Assembly: GCA_003223325.1 (NCBI GenBank)
Contig: QHYS01000128.1
Location: 1-33,014, forward strand
Reading direction: 5' to 3'
Source: Acidobacteriota bacterium
Lineage (GTDB): Bacteria; Acidobacteriota; Terriglobia; Acidiferrales; UBA7541
Length of the DNA: 33,014 bases
The translations under genes and the position numbers were made by a program. The notes beneath the pieces are model-generated. The model worked only from the letters and a program-made list of their open reading frames with translations. It was not told the DNA's origin and did not search any database. Shown here piece after piece: positions 14,758 to 22,641 of the stretch (position 1 is its first letter; every line of letters starts with the position of its first letter).

Positions 14758-15681
14758 TTATTGAAGTCCGAGGGCGCGGGCTGGATTCGTTTTGGACATC
14801 AGGTCGACGTCTGCCTGCGAAATCCTCTCTTTGCGCAGGGCCAGGAAGAATTGGGCCAGACCGTCGGGGTGCAGCGGACGTCCCGGCTGGCCGAGGTCGC
14901 TCGATAGAACGCAGGATGGCGCTCCCACGGCGCGAATCGCTTTGGCGTAATCGCTCATGCTCAACACGGCGAGCGTGCCGTTATTCGGTGGAAGGGTCGC
15001 ACCATAGACGAATTCAATGTAAGCGCCTTCGCGGGCCGCTTGCTGCATTTGTGGAATGGTCATGTGAATCGGATCGGCCATGGCGTGAGTGACCACGACG
15101 TGCTGCACTCCGGCTTGCCGCGCCGCGTGTACGATCAATAGGCCGTCTTCGGCCGAGGAGTGGCCGGTTTCAAGCGTCAATTGGTGTTTGGCCACCAGAC
15201 GAATCACTTCCTCGACTTCCGGTAGCAGTTTGCCGTTTTTAGAGACGGAGACGAACGGCCGGTTCTCTTTGCTGACCTTGACTTGATTTTCGTTGTCAAA
15301 CGTGGGCATCCAGACGACTTTGCCCCAGCCGCCTTTCATCAGCACCATGCGCTCGATCGCCGCGGGATTGACCCCGCCGACGGAGCGATTGAGATCGATG
15401 CCGCCGAAAATTTCGATGCCGGGCACTTCCTTGCGCACGATGTAGGCCAGTGCGGCGGTGGACTCATAGTGATTTTTCAGCACCAGCCCGCGCATGCCAC
15501 GTTGTTTGGCGAGCTTTGCCAGGTCGATCGCATCGATCGAACGGGGCAAGCTGTCCGGATCCATGTGAGCGTGAATATCAATCACGCCAGTCAAATCCGC
15601 TTGCCCGCGGGCCGGCAGCCCCGGCAACAAGAGCCCGATCCACAACAACCCGAGCGTCATCCACCAAACTCGTCGCATCAT
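14758..15681 (-). CDS. exported DUF6282-family metallohydrolase-like protein
   Basis: The 307-aa protein starts with a signal peptide (MMRRVWWMTLGLLWIGLLLPGLPARGQA). A TIM-barrel amidohydrolase-like pattern follows: GVIDIHAHMDPDSLPRS (HxH metal pair), LVLKNHYEST with a possible bridging Lys and a His, FGGIDLNRSVGG, TLETGHSS, VVTHAMADP and a late Asp in VLSSDLGQPGRPLHPDGL. This matches what I know as DUF6282, a group related to amidohydrolases whose substrates are not established. The ATG at 15681 is preferred over an upstream TTG because GGGGGAGG lies 6 nt before it. The gene is followed on the same strand by the SMP-30 gene and preceded by the cupin gene 62 nt upstream, so the three may be co-transcribed. 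Confidence 0.82.
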   Translation of the reverse strand: MMRRVWWMTLGLLWIGLLLPGLPARGQADLTGVIDIHAHMDPDSLPRSIDAIDLAKLAKQRGMRGLVLKNHYESTAALAYIVRKEVPGIEIFGGIDLNRSVGGVNPAAIERMVLMKGGWGKVVWMPTFDNENQVKVSKENRPFVSVSKNGKLLPEVEEVIRLVAKHQLTLETGHSSAEDGLLIVHAARQAGVQHVVVTHAMADPIHMTIPQMQQAAREGAYIEFVYGATLPPNNGTLAVLSMSDYAKAIRAVGAPSCVLSSDLGQPGRPLHPDGLAQFFLALRKERISQADVDLMSKTNPARALGLQ

Positions 15682-15743
15682 GGCGCGCCTCCCCCCGCAC
15701 AACTGGTTTCAAACGTGCCGCTGCTTGCCCGTTACGACCAGGA

Positions 15744-16235
15744 CTATCGACCGGGCTGATCCAAGAGAGGGAGCTGAAGCGTCACCCGATCCTCCGTGCT
15801 CACCACTTTCGTGATGTGACCCTTGCCAGTCGTGTCTTCGACAAGGTCGATGCTTCCCGGCCCGAGGGAGATGTTTTTTCCTCCCGCAACTTCGACCTCT
15901 CCCCGTCCGCTCAGCGTAATCACGTACTGGCGGCGCGGCGCGCGATGCCAATCGTCCACACTGCCGCCCGCCGTCCGATGAAGCTCAGCGCTGGTGATGG
16001 GCATCATCTTGGAGACCTCCGCAGGGTTTCCGGGCGTGAACTTCAGTTCCACTTCTTCGGCGTGCGTTTGATTGTCCGGACCCGTGTAAAGGCGAGTGAT
16101 CATTACGGGCTTGTGTGCTTGAGCCATCACCACGTCAGGCTGGGCGAAGTGCTCGCCGAGTAAAGGAATAGCTACGTGCCCGATGATTGCTCCGGCCGAG
16201 AAAGCGAAAAGAAGCGCGAATATTCTGCGGTTCAT
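15744..16235 (-). CDS. exported small cupin-domain protein
   Basis: The 163-aa protein has an N-terminal hydrophobic segment (IFALLFAFSAGAIIGHVAIPLL) serving as signal or anchor. A single cupin barrel follows, with the motif DWHRAPRRQYVITLSGRGEVEVAGG and, further on, LGPGSIDLVEDTTGKGH, where the two His would contribute to a metal site. The family is common in Acidobacteria as small periplasmic proteins whose substrate is unknown. The start at 16235 is chosen because it begins the signal segment and has GGAGGG 7 nt upstream; a longer reading frame back to 16406 lacks such a site. It precedes the DUF6282 gene on the same strand and is divergent from the RidA-like gene. Confidence 0.78.
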   Translation of the reverse strand: MNRRIFALLFAFSAGAIIGHVAIPLLGEHFAQPDVVMAQAHKPVMITRLYTGPDNQTHAEEVELKFTPGNPAEVSKMMPITSAELHRTAGGSVDDWHRAPRRQYVITLSGRGEVEVAGGKNISLGPGSIDLVEDTTGKGHITKVVSTEDRVTLQLPLLDQPGR

Positions 16236-16462
16236 TTTGTGTCCCTCCGGCGGGCAAGTATAGCAGTGATGTAAGGCGAGGGCCCGCATCACTTGAGTGC
16301 AGGCCCATTCGAGGGTGTTCCTCACGGCGATTCCCACTAATCCCTCGTGAAAGACGCGTGCGACTCGAAGAAAGCGAATCAGGCAGTGGAGGGTAACCCC
16401 GGCCACGCGTGGTTTTTCTTTGCCACTCTTTAGCAGATAATGGCACCGCGAAGGTCGACATT

Positions 16463-16822
16463 ATGTCAAATTTTGAAAAGCAAAATTACAACTACAGCGA
16501 GTGGACTAAGGCAAGATTCTCGGAAGTCGTCACCGTTTCTGGGCCGGGTACATTGATTTTTCTCGCCGGAGTCGGTGCCGAAGACGAAAACGGAACGATC
16601 GGCACCATCCTGTTCCCGGGAGACGTTTTCGGGCAATGCCGCTATGCCTTTGACAAGATCAAGAGACTTCTGGCGCGGCACCGAGCTACGGTCGCGGACA
16701 TCGTGAAAATCGTAACTTACGTTACAGACATCAGGTCAGCAGGTGATTACTTCAAATGTCTTACGGAGGCGCTTGGCGATGCGCCGCGACCGGCGCATAC
16801 ATTCCTCAACATAAATCAATGA
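16463..16822 (+). CDS. RidA (YjgF/UK114)-family protein, C-terminally short
   Basis: The reading frame encodes 119 residues that follow the RidA fold: YSEWTKARFSEVV..., FLAGVGAEDENG, then ...CRYAFDKIKRLLARHRATVADIVKIVTYVTDIRSAGDYFKCLTEALGDAPRPAHTFLNINQ and a stop. The family deaminates reactive enamine/imine intermediates, or binds related metabolites, as a trimer. A normal member continues after 'hTxxxV..L' with a strand of the form PGxLVEIEAIA carrying conserved Glu/Arg contacts; here the stop at 16820-16822 removes it. The frames after the stop do not restore it clearly. It may be a recently truncated pseudogene or a divergent RidA-like protein. The start is the ATG that opens the recognisable domain; a longer upstream frame (16409) has no support. 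Confidence 0.68.
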   Translation: MSNFEKQNYNYSEWTKARFSEVVTVSGPGTLIFLAGVGAEDENGTIGTILFPGDVFGQCRYAFDKIKRLLARHRATVADIVKIVTYVTDIRSAGDYFKCLTEALGDAPRPAHTFLNINQ

Positions 16823-16922
16823 CCTCCGCGGCCAGCGAGCGCCCTGGTGCTCGAGTAATGCGTTTTTCAGAAACTAGCTCTTCACTTCAGGGAAAACGGC
16901 TGAAGAGTATTTCGTGGGTTAC

Positions 16923-17792
16923 CTAAGGCTTAACGGAGACCTTGACCTGAGAGTTCGTCCAGCAGCACTGATAACCATGACCACCGATGCCGGACCAATC
17001 ATTGGCCACGACGAGCAAAACATACTCTCCCGGTTCGCTGAATGTCGCCGACGTGGTGGCGGTCCCGCTTACTCCGCCCGAACCTGCTTCCCCGTTCGCT
17101 AGCTCGACCGCGGGCTTCGCATTGGCGAAGGTGACGATACCCGGTCCGCGAAACTTGCTCCAAATCACCGTCACCGGAGGGGTTTTGGGCCGGTCCATTC
17201 CTGTAGTCCCGATCAGAGGCATCGTGGCGTCGTCAGAAACCGATACGGTCAGAGTGAGCGGATTGGCTAGGGTAGCGGAAAGAGCCGTGCTGATGGGCCG
17301 CGGGCCTTGGACAGAACCGCCTCCAGCGAGCTTGATCACAGGCGGGGTATTGCCTGTGGTTGGCTCGCGAAAAGCATTAATCTCCCACAGCGGGTTGAGG
17401 CTGCCCGGTATTATCAGGGGTTGGCCGTTGCTGATCAGGGTCCAAGTGAGCTTATCGGCGCCGAAGTCTGCGGGAACAGTCACTGTGAACAGACCCCACT
17501 GCCGCCCCGGCAGAAAGTGGGTGGGCTGACCTTGATCGGGGCCGCCTGGTTCAATCCGGTTATTCGGTCCTACTGGAATTTCCAAGTCCTGTTTCTGATT
17601 GCGGTTGTAATAGCCGAAGAGCAGACTGAAGCTACCGTCCCGATTTTTGAACCACCCTTCAAACGCACCCGTGACGTTTTGCCCCGTATCGTGCAAAGGC
17701 TCCAAAGGCAAGCGCTGCGCCCGCAAGAGAACAGAGCTCCCCATTCCGATTACGGTAAAAAAAGCTAGGAGCGTGGAACGCCGCAGTTGCAT
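16923..17792 (-). CDS. secreted protein of unknown function, Ig-like C-terminal half
   Basis: The 289-aa protein has a signal peptide (MQLRRSTLLAFFTVIGMGSSVLLRA). Its N-terminal part contains GAFEGWFKNRDGSFSLLFGYYNRNQKQDLEIPVGPNN, a block I have seen in secreted acidobacterial proteins next to multi-heme or monoheme cytochromes, but without a known role. The C-terminal half is beta-rich (TLTVSVSDDA, GTATTSATFSEPGEYVLLVVANDW), like an Ig/cadherin-type domain that normally binds partners or polysaccharide. A Cys pair (QCCW) sits near the end. It starts 24 nt after the stop of the cytochrome c-containing protein, so the two probably function together. The ribosome binding site AAGGGG is only 2 nt from the ATG. 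Confidence 0.72.
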   Translation of the reverse strand: MQLRRSTLLAFFTVIGMGSSVLLRAQRLPLEPLHDTGQNVTGAFEGWFKNRDGSFSLLFGYYNRNQKQDLEIPVGPNNRIEPGGPDQGQPTHFLPGRQWGLFTVTVPADFGADKLTWTLISNGQPLIIPGSLNPLWEINAFREPTTGNTPPVIKLAGGGSVQGPRPISTALSATLANPLTLTVSVSDDATMPLIGTTGMDRPKTPPVTVIWSKFRGPGIVTFANAKPAVELANGEAGSGGVSGTATTSATFSEPGEYVLLVVANDWSGIGGHGYQCCWTNSQVKVSVKP

Positions 17793-17816
17793 TTCCCCTT
17801 ACCAGTAAGCGCTCTC

Positions 17817-19229
17817 TTATCGCGTGGGGGCAGCCGACGCCAGTTGTTTTGATTTTTGCTTCGCAACGTAGGACTGGTAGTCCTCATCGGTGATGAAAGT
17901 CACGTTAACCCAGGCGTGGGACATTTCGTCGACGGTGCGTTCGCCCCACCCGACCCACTGACTCGGATCCGGATTGTTGGGGTTGTTCACCGTGTTGTCG
18001 TGCCACGCGGTGATGTGTAGCACGGTGCCCGCCGGCAGCACCGGCGCCGCATCATCGGCATAAATATAATTGGTCATCCAATTGAAATTGAAGTGGTCCA
18101 CAAAACTGAGCATCTGCGTGGAGCCGTCTGGCAGGATCGCTTCCATGGCCATAGCTTTGCCGCGAAGATGCATGTGCGGCTGGAAGTTCTGGAGGATCGC
18201 CGGATGTTTCAACACGTGGAACCCTTCCGTCTCCTTCACGGTATTAGGAGGAATATCCAGCTGAAGTTGGCCATTGATCGTCGGGTTTGCCGTGTAAGAC
18301 ATCAAATAGGTTCGATATTTCGGCTCCTGGCCTTTCGGATAGAGATAAATGGCCAATTGCGCATGATCAGTGATCTCTTCACCTACGGAATGAAGATGCA
18401 GTTCCCACCAGATATGCGCACCGGGCATCAATAATTTGCCGGTGTCCGGGCGATAGATGTCGTATTTTTTCCCGATGGCCCATTCCATCAACATGCCCGG
18501 CCCATTGCTATCGGCGTCGTTGCCGGTGAAGAGAGCCTTGCGCAAATCCGGTTCATCCTGCTGCAGGCGCGCGAGCACGTGATGCATGATCCTGCGGCCC
18601 GCGGGGGTCGCTGGTTTAATCTCGACCGCGCGGACCCAGCGCGGTTCCGTGATAGGCACATCAGACAAAGGCTTCCACCACACATCTTGCCCGTGGGCGG
18701 GCATGGTATAAGACCCCGAGTCGATGACTAGATCGGGCGCCCCGAACTGCTTCGCGAGTTGCCAGCCGTCTTCGTTTGGCCATTGTTTGACTGGGGGCAG
18801 GTCCTTGGGATTTCCGAGCGGCGCGCCTTCATCCACCCAGCGCACGATGGTAGCGATTTGCTCTTCACTCAAGGACAGGTCATTCTGGAAACGCTGGATC
18901 CCAACCGTTTTGTCAAGGTGCCACGGCGGCATTATGCGCGTCTCCACGCGCTGCTTCATCGCCCTGGCCCACGGGCGGGTCTCTTCGTATGTCACCAGAG
19001 ACATCGGAGCCATGCCACCTGTATGGTGGCACTCCTGACATTTCGTTTGGAGAACGGGGACGACATCCTTGGCGAAGGTGACCTGCGGTTGTGCAGAATT
19101 CTTAACCGCGTTCCCGAGCGCTTGCGCACTGACTGTGGTTGCGATTACGGTTATGAAGGCAAGCGTCATCAACACCGCTAACATGAACGCAAGGGGACCC
19201 ACGGGGAGCGATTTCCGTAGGGACGTCAT
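17817..19229 (-). CDS. exported c-type cytochrome fused to a PHM-like (copper monooxygenase-like) domain
   Basis: The 470-aa protein starts with a long signal region (hydrophobic to about residue 36, ending VSAQA). A monoheme c domain has CQECH at C64-H68 and a Met-containing GGMAPM soon after as possible sixth ligand, ending LSEEQIATIVRWVDEGAPLGNP. The larger C-terminal part resembles the type II copper-dependent monooxygenase fold: IMHHVLAR (H216-H217), an H-rich HIWWELHLHSVGEE (H272, H278, H280) and NFQPHMHLRGKAM (H352, H354), plausible ligands of two copper sites. Related proteins are frequent in Acidobacteria and Planctomycetes, but no reaction has been established. The ATG has a perfect AGGAGGT 6 nt upstream. 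It lies between a TDGR-family gene and a secreted Ig-like protein, all on one strand. Confidence 0.82.
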   Translation of the reverse strand: MTSLRKSLPVGPLAFMLAVLMTLAFITVIATTVSAQALGNAVKNSAQPQVTFAKDVVPVLQTKCQECHHTGGMAPMSLVTYEETRPWARAMKQRVETRIMPPWHLDKTVGIQRFQNDLSLSEEQIATIVRWVDEGAPLGNPKDLPPVKQWPNEDGWQLAKQFGAPDLVIDSGSYTMPAHGQDVWWKPLSDVPITEPRWVRAVEIKPATPAGRRIMHHVLARLQQDEPDLRKALFTGNDADSNGPGMLMEWAIGKKYDIYRPDTGKLLMPGAHIWWELHLHSVGEEITDHAQLAIYLYPKGQEPKYRTYLMSYTANPTINGQLQLDIPPNTVKETEGFHVLKHPAILQNFQPHMHLRGKAMAMEAILPDGSTQMLSFVDHFNFNWMTNYIYADDAAPVLPAGTVLHITAWHDNTVNNPNNPDPSQWVGWGERTVDEMSHAWVNVTFITDEDYQSYVAKQKSKQLASAAPTR

Positions 19230-19388
19230 CGCTTTACCTCCTCGGCCAAAGGGCCAGCTTTGTGGCCGCGCGGATTTTTGCGCGAAACGGCTCTCGGGCA
19301 GCTATGCCTGCGCTCAGTTCACCACTTAACTTCATTCCTGTCAAGCAGGTTACCGGTTTTGTACTGGCTTCCTCGTTCCCCGAACCGC

Positions 19389-20264
19389 TTAAAAGTCGCG
19401 CGTGTGGTGGTCGTCATTCACGAGGTGTTGTTCGTCGCGCTCATCGCAAGGGGGTTGCTCCACCACCATACCCTCTTCGAGCCTGACTGTTTGTGGAGTC
19501 ATCGTCCAAGGCTTAGTCAAGACCATGGGGTCCTCCACAGTGGCTTCGTAGGTCAGGGTATTGCCTTTGCGGGTATATCGCTCGACCACGTGCAGCGCGG
19601 CGCTGTGAAAATATCCGCTGATGCCCAGCCAGGTGTCTTCAGTCAAATGGGTCACGTCCACAATGAGTGTGTCTCCCTCCCAATGACCCACCGAATCTCC
19701 GAAATACATCGGATCCACGTCCTTGCGGTGCGAACGGCCATCGGTGGGTATAAGACGGACACCGATTCCACTCTGATCGCCTTCACCGATGTCGACTTGG
19801 TAGAAAAGTGCCACCAGCTTCGGAGTCTGGATAACCTGCCTCGGCGGCCCGACGCGCGGAACTCCCAGCGGTTTGCAATGAAACGCCGGGTCGGCGTGCG
19901 TCTGGTTTTTGGCCAGCTCCTTCACCTTTGCCAATAGCTCGGGCTTATAGGGCGGCGGATTCGGATCTCCCTGCATCTGGCCAGGGGCATTCGCGCCCGG
20001 AATGAAAGGGCTGGCATATACGACCCCGTCCTTCGTATGTTCGCTCACGGACGGCTGAGGAAAGTCCCAATACCCACTCAGGTCCACATGGCCGTCTGAG
20101 GCGCGCGGCGTTGGCTTTGCCGCCGCTGCCTTTATCTCCGCCTCAGCCGCGGCACCATGCGACACCGTAGCCCGATCGACCTGGGCGCCGGCACGCACGG
20201 TGAGCAGGCACAAAATGGCGCATCCTGCTATCGCGGCGCGCCGCCAAGATGATCGAGAATTCAT
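19389..20264 (-). CDS. secreted TDGR/GHWE-family protein (paralogue of 9972-10865)
   Basis: The 291-aa protein has a signal peptide (MNSRSSWRRAAIAGCAILCLLTVRAGAQ) and AGGAG 8 nt before the ATG. Its core reads RLIPTDGRSHRKDVDPMYFGDSVGHWEGDTLIVDVTHLTEDTWLGISGYFHSAALHVVERY...LTYEATVEDPMVLTKPWTM, the same order of motifs as the protein at 9972-10865, so the two are paralogues. The N-terminal half has DGHVDLSGYWDFPQPS, a variant of the 'DLSGxW' opening common in this family. The C-terminus is His/Asp/Glu-rich (PPCDERDEQHLVNDDHHTRDF). Function is unknown; the conserved acidic and His residues would suit a metal-dependent or binding role. It sits 62 nt downstream of the DUF6152 gene, and the pair is a common combination in Acidobacteria. 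Confidence 0.83.
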   Translation of the reverse strand: MNSRSSWRRAAIAGCAILCLLTVRAGAQVDRATVSHGAAAEAEIKAAAAKPTPRASDGHVDLSGYWDFPQPSVSEHTKDGVVYASPFIPGANAPGQMQGDPNPPPYKPELLAKVKELAKNQTHADPAFHCKPLGVPRVGPPRQVIQTPKLVALFYQVDIGEGDQSGIGVRLIPTDGRSHRKDVDPMYFGDSVGHWEGDTLIVDVTHLTEDTWLGISGYFHSAALHVVERYTRKGNTLTYEATVEDPMVLTKPWTMTPQTVRLEEGMVVEQPPCDERDEQHLVNDDHHTRDF

Positions 20265-20326
20265 TGCCGGATCTCCTTTTCACTCTGATCGTGATTCCCG
20301 AGAAAGCCACCGTCGTTCGCTCGAGC

Positions 20327-20746
20327 CTATTTCGGTGCGGGGTCCTCAGGCTGCGGGCGATTGGCGCCAAATGCAACCTTGCGCCCATTCGCAAACGTAA
20401 GTTCCTGCACCCATGCAAAGGCCCCGGTTCCATCCTTCGCGCGATAAGCGAGCACCGTGACGGTGTCACCGATTACGAAGTCATCTCTTGTGAGGCCAGC
20501 GCGATGCATGAACCCGGTCGGAATGGATTCCAGAGTCCAGTTGGTCACCTTGCCGCTGTCGTCTTTCACATCCAGGTAGAAATAGATATGAGGGTTAATC
20601 CAGTCTATTTTTGACAGGGTTCCCTTCAACGTGACCGCTTTGCTCGCATCGAACTCGGCTTGAAAGGAATGGTGCGCCCAACCAGGCAGTGTGGCCAGTA
20701 GCGCACAACTCGCCAGCAAAATAGCGAAGAAGTTGCGTTTCATCAC
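20327..20746 (-). CDS. DUF6152-family small exported protein
   Basis: The 139-aa protein has a signal peptide (MKRNFFAILLASCALLATLPGWAH) and starts its mature part with HHSFQAEFDASKAVTLKGTLSKIDWINPHIYFYLDVKDDSGKVTNWTLE. The N-terminal HHSF and the 'G-x-(V/L)-x-x-x-x-W-x-N-P-H' motif are the hallmarks of DUF6152, a small OB-like beta-barrel family of unknown function found beside the TDGR-type proteins. Conserved His residues at the mature N-terminus and in NPH could bind a metal. A GTG (20746) directly precedes the ATG at 20743; GGAGG lies 7 nt before the GTG, so either could be used. The 153 nt between it and coaE holds no gene. Confidence 0.85.
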   Translation of the reverse strand: MMKRNFFAILLASCALLATLPGWAHHSFQAEFDASKAVTLKGTLSKIDWINPHIYFYLDVKDDSGKVTNWTLESIPTGFMHRAGLTRDDFVIGDTVTVLAYRAKDGTGAFAWVQELTFANGRKVAFGANRPQPEDPAPK

Positions 20747-20899
20747 GGCAGGGCCTCCAATGAACTGATATCCAAGTTGGCGAGACTTTAGTAACAGGGA
20801 AGATTGGTCGTCAAGAGCAATCCGAATCGATCGCGCTGCGAATGCTCCGCGCTACGAAGACGACGGCAAAAGCGGCTTCGCTCTTACCAGAGCGCGCGC

Positions 20900-21526
20900 C
20901 TAATGGGCACGCCCTCCGGCCGTCTGCTTGAGCTGTTCCACCAATGCCCGAACTCGTCTCGTCGTGTAATCCAGGGAACCCGAACTATCGACCTCATCGT
21001 GAGCCACCTTGCGTTTTTCCTCCAGCGGCATTTGCGCAGCAATGCGCCGCTCGGCTTGCTCGCGAGACATCTCTCGTCCAAACGCGGGATTCGTCAGCCG
21101 TTCCAGTTGTTGCTCGCGAGTGCAAGTAACCAGAACGAGTCGGTCCAATCGTTTGTGGTAGCCCGATTCGATCAGCAATGCCGCTTCTACCACAGCTACG
21201 CCTTGAGGATCGATTCGTGAGAGCCGCTCCAATTCCAGCTCCAACTCGCGAAGCACGCGGGGATGAACGATCGCATTCAACGACGCCAGTTTATCCGCGT
21301 CGGCGAAGACAACGGCGGCCAATCGCGCGCGGTCGATGCTTCCGTCCGGAGCGAGGATATCCGCGCCAAATTTCCGCCGTATCTCTCCGTAAGCAGACTC
21401 TCCGGGCGCGATCAAGACGTGGGCCATTTTGTCAGCATTGAGCACGTGGCAGCCGAGTTCGCTCATCATCGCGGCCACGGTACTTTTTCCGCAGGCGATC
21501 CCGCCCGTCAGTCCGACGCGCAGCAT
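20900..21526 (-). CDS. coaE: dephospho-CoA kinase
   Basis: CoaE phosphorylates the 3'-hydroxyl of dephospho-CoA, the last step of coenzyme A synthesis in the cytoplasm. The 208-aa protein has the standard length and layout: P-loop GGIACGKS (residues 8-15), then CHVLNADKMAHVLIAPG with the catalytic-type Asp, LNAIVHPRV, VVEAALLIESGYHKRLDRLVLVTC and RQ-type lid region EQQLERLTNPAFGREMSREQAERRIAAQMP. The ATG overlaps the folD stop by one base (TAATG), so translation is coupled. No ribosome binding site of its own is needed. Nothing is unusual in the protein. Confidence 0.96.
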   Translation of the reverse strand: MLRVGLTGGIACGKSTVAAMMSELGCHVLNADKMAHVLIAPGESAYGEIRRKFGADILAPDGSIDRARLAAVVFADADKLASLNAIVHPRVLRELELELERLSRIDPQGVAVVEAALLIESGYHKRLDRLVLVTCTREQQLERLTNPAFGREMSREQAERRIAAQMPLEEKRKVAHDEVDSSGSLDYTTRRVRALVEQLKQTAGGRAH

Positions 21527-22482
21527 TAATGTCCACAGGCGGGACGGGCAACGGTCTCACCGGCCGCCTGGCCAGGTCTGAGCCGCGCAGCCTTTACCGT
21601 ATTGCTCATGAGCATGGCGATGGTGAGAGGTCCCACGCCGCCAGGAACAGGAGTGATCGCGCCCGCGATTTCTGCAACGTCGGGGTGAACATCGCCGGCC
21701 AATGCCGAGCCTTTTTGCCGGAACTGCTCGAGCCTTTGCGGAAATTTCGCGAAGATGCGGGCCGCTTCGGCAGGATCGGAGATTCGATTGATACCAACAT
21801 CAATCACGGTCGCGCCGGTTCGAATCCAGTCCGGCGTGACCATCGCCGGGCGGCCCATGGCTGCAATGACGAGATCCGCGCGGCGCGCGATTTGCGGTAA
21901 ATCGCGCGTCTTGGAGTGGCAAATCGTGACCGTCGCATTCGCGTGCATCAGCAGAAGGGCCATGGGTTTCCCCACGATGTCGCTTCGGCCGAGCACAACC
22001 GTCGGCACGCCTTCAGTGTCGATGCCGTTCCGCCGCACAATCTCCATCACTCCCGAAGGCGTGCAGGCGACCAGACCCGGCTCTCCGCGGACCAGCCGCC
22101 CCAGGTTAACCGGATGAAAACCGTCCACGTCTTTCGCGGGGTCGACGGCTTCCAAAACGCGGCGCGTCTCCACCTGACGCGGCAAAGGCAATTGCACGAG
22201 TATGCCGTCGATGTCCTCCCGACGATTCAAGTCCGCGACGAGTTGCAGCATCTCTGCAGTGGAAACGCTTTCCGCAGGCGTAAGAAGCCAGCTCCGTAGC
22301 CCGAGTTTTTCGCAGGCCGCAATTTTGCTCCGAACGTAGATCTCGGAGGCGGGATTATGGCCCACTAAAACTGCCGCGAGGCCTGGACGAATCCCGGCGG
22401 CTCCGAGTTCCGCAATTTCCGGTTGGAGTTCTGCGTAGATCTGGTCACGGATGGCGTTACCGTCGAGGATGCGCGCCGTCAC
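21526..22482 (-). CDS. folD: bifunctional methylenetetrahydrofolate dehydrogenase/methenyltetrahydrofolate cyclohydrolase
   Basis: FolD interconverts 5,10-methylene- and 10-formyl-tetrahydrofolate in the cytoplasm, feeding purine and formyl-methionine synthesis. The sequence shows YVRSKIAACEKLGL (catalytic Lys of the YxxxK motif), GILVQLPLP, ACTPSGVMEIVRR, VVLGRSDIVGKPMALLL (dinucleotide binding), VIDVGINRI and the signature GDVHPDVAEIAGAITPVPGGVGPLTIAMLMSNTV. With the GTG start at 22482, which has GGGAG 5 nt upstream, it has 318 residues; a TTG at 22500 is possible. The about 20-residue tail after the signature (RLRPGQAAGETVARPACGH) is a little longer than usual. coaE follows with a 1-nt overlap. 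Confidence 0.96.
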   Translation of the reverse strand: MTARILDGNAIRDQIYAELQPEIAELGAAGIRPGLAAVLVGHNPASEIYVRSKIAACEKLGLRSWLLTPAESVSTAEMLQLVADLNRREDIDGILVQLPLPRQVETRRVLEAVDPAKDVDGFHPVNLGRLVRGEPGLVACTPSGVMEIVRRNGIDTEGVPTVVLGRSDIVGKPMALLLMHANATVTICHSKTRDLPQIARRADLVIAAMGRPAMVTPDWIRTGATVIDVGINRISDPAEAARIFAKFPQRLEQFRQKGSALAGDVHPDVAEIAGAITPVPGGVGPLTIAMLMSNTVKAARLRPGQAAGETVARPACGH

Positions 22483-22641
22483 AATGGCTCCCGCGGACAA
22501 GTCTGAAGGCTGGCGAGCGCTTCAGTATAGCGGAAAGAGGGCGCGGCCATCGGACTCACGCGAGAAAATCGCGGGATTCCGGTGGCCGCCGAAAACCACG
22601 ACCGAACTTCGAGGCAGGATGGGAATGCGATGATGCCACGC

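Noticed and set aside
16885-16905. CTTCAG/CTGAAG hairpin between the convergent RidA-like gene and the 16923-17792 gene
   Set aside because: The stem has only 6 bp with a 9-nt loop and no T-run, too weak to call a terminator.
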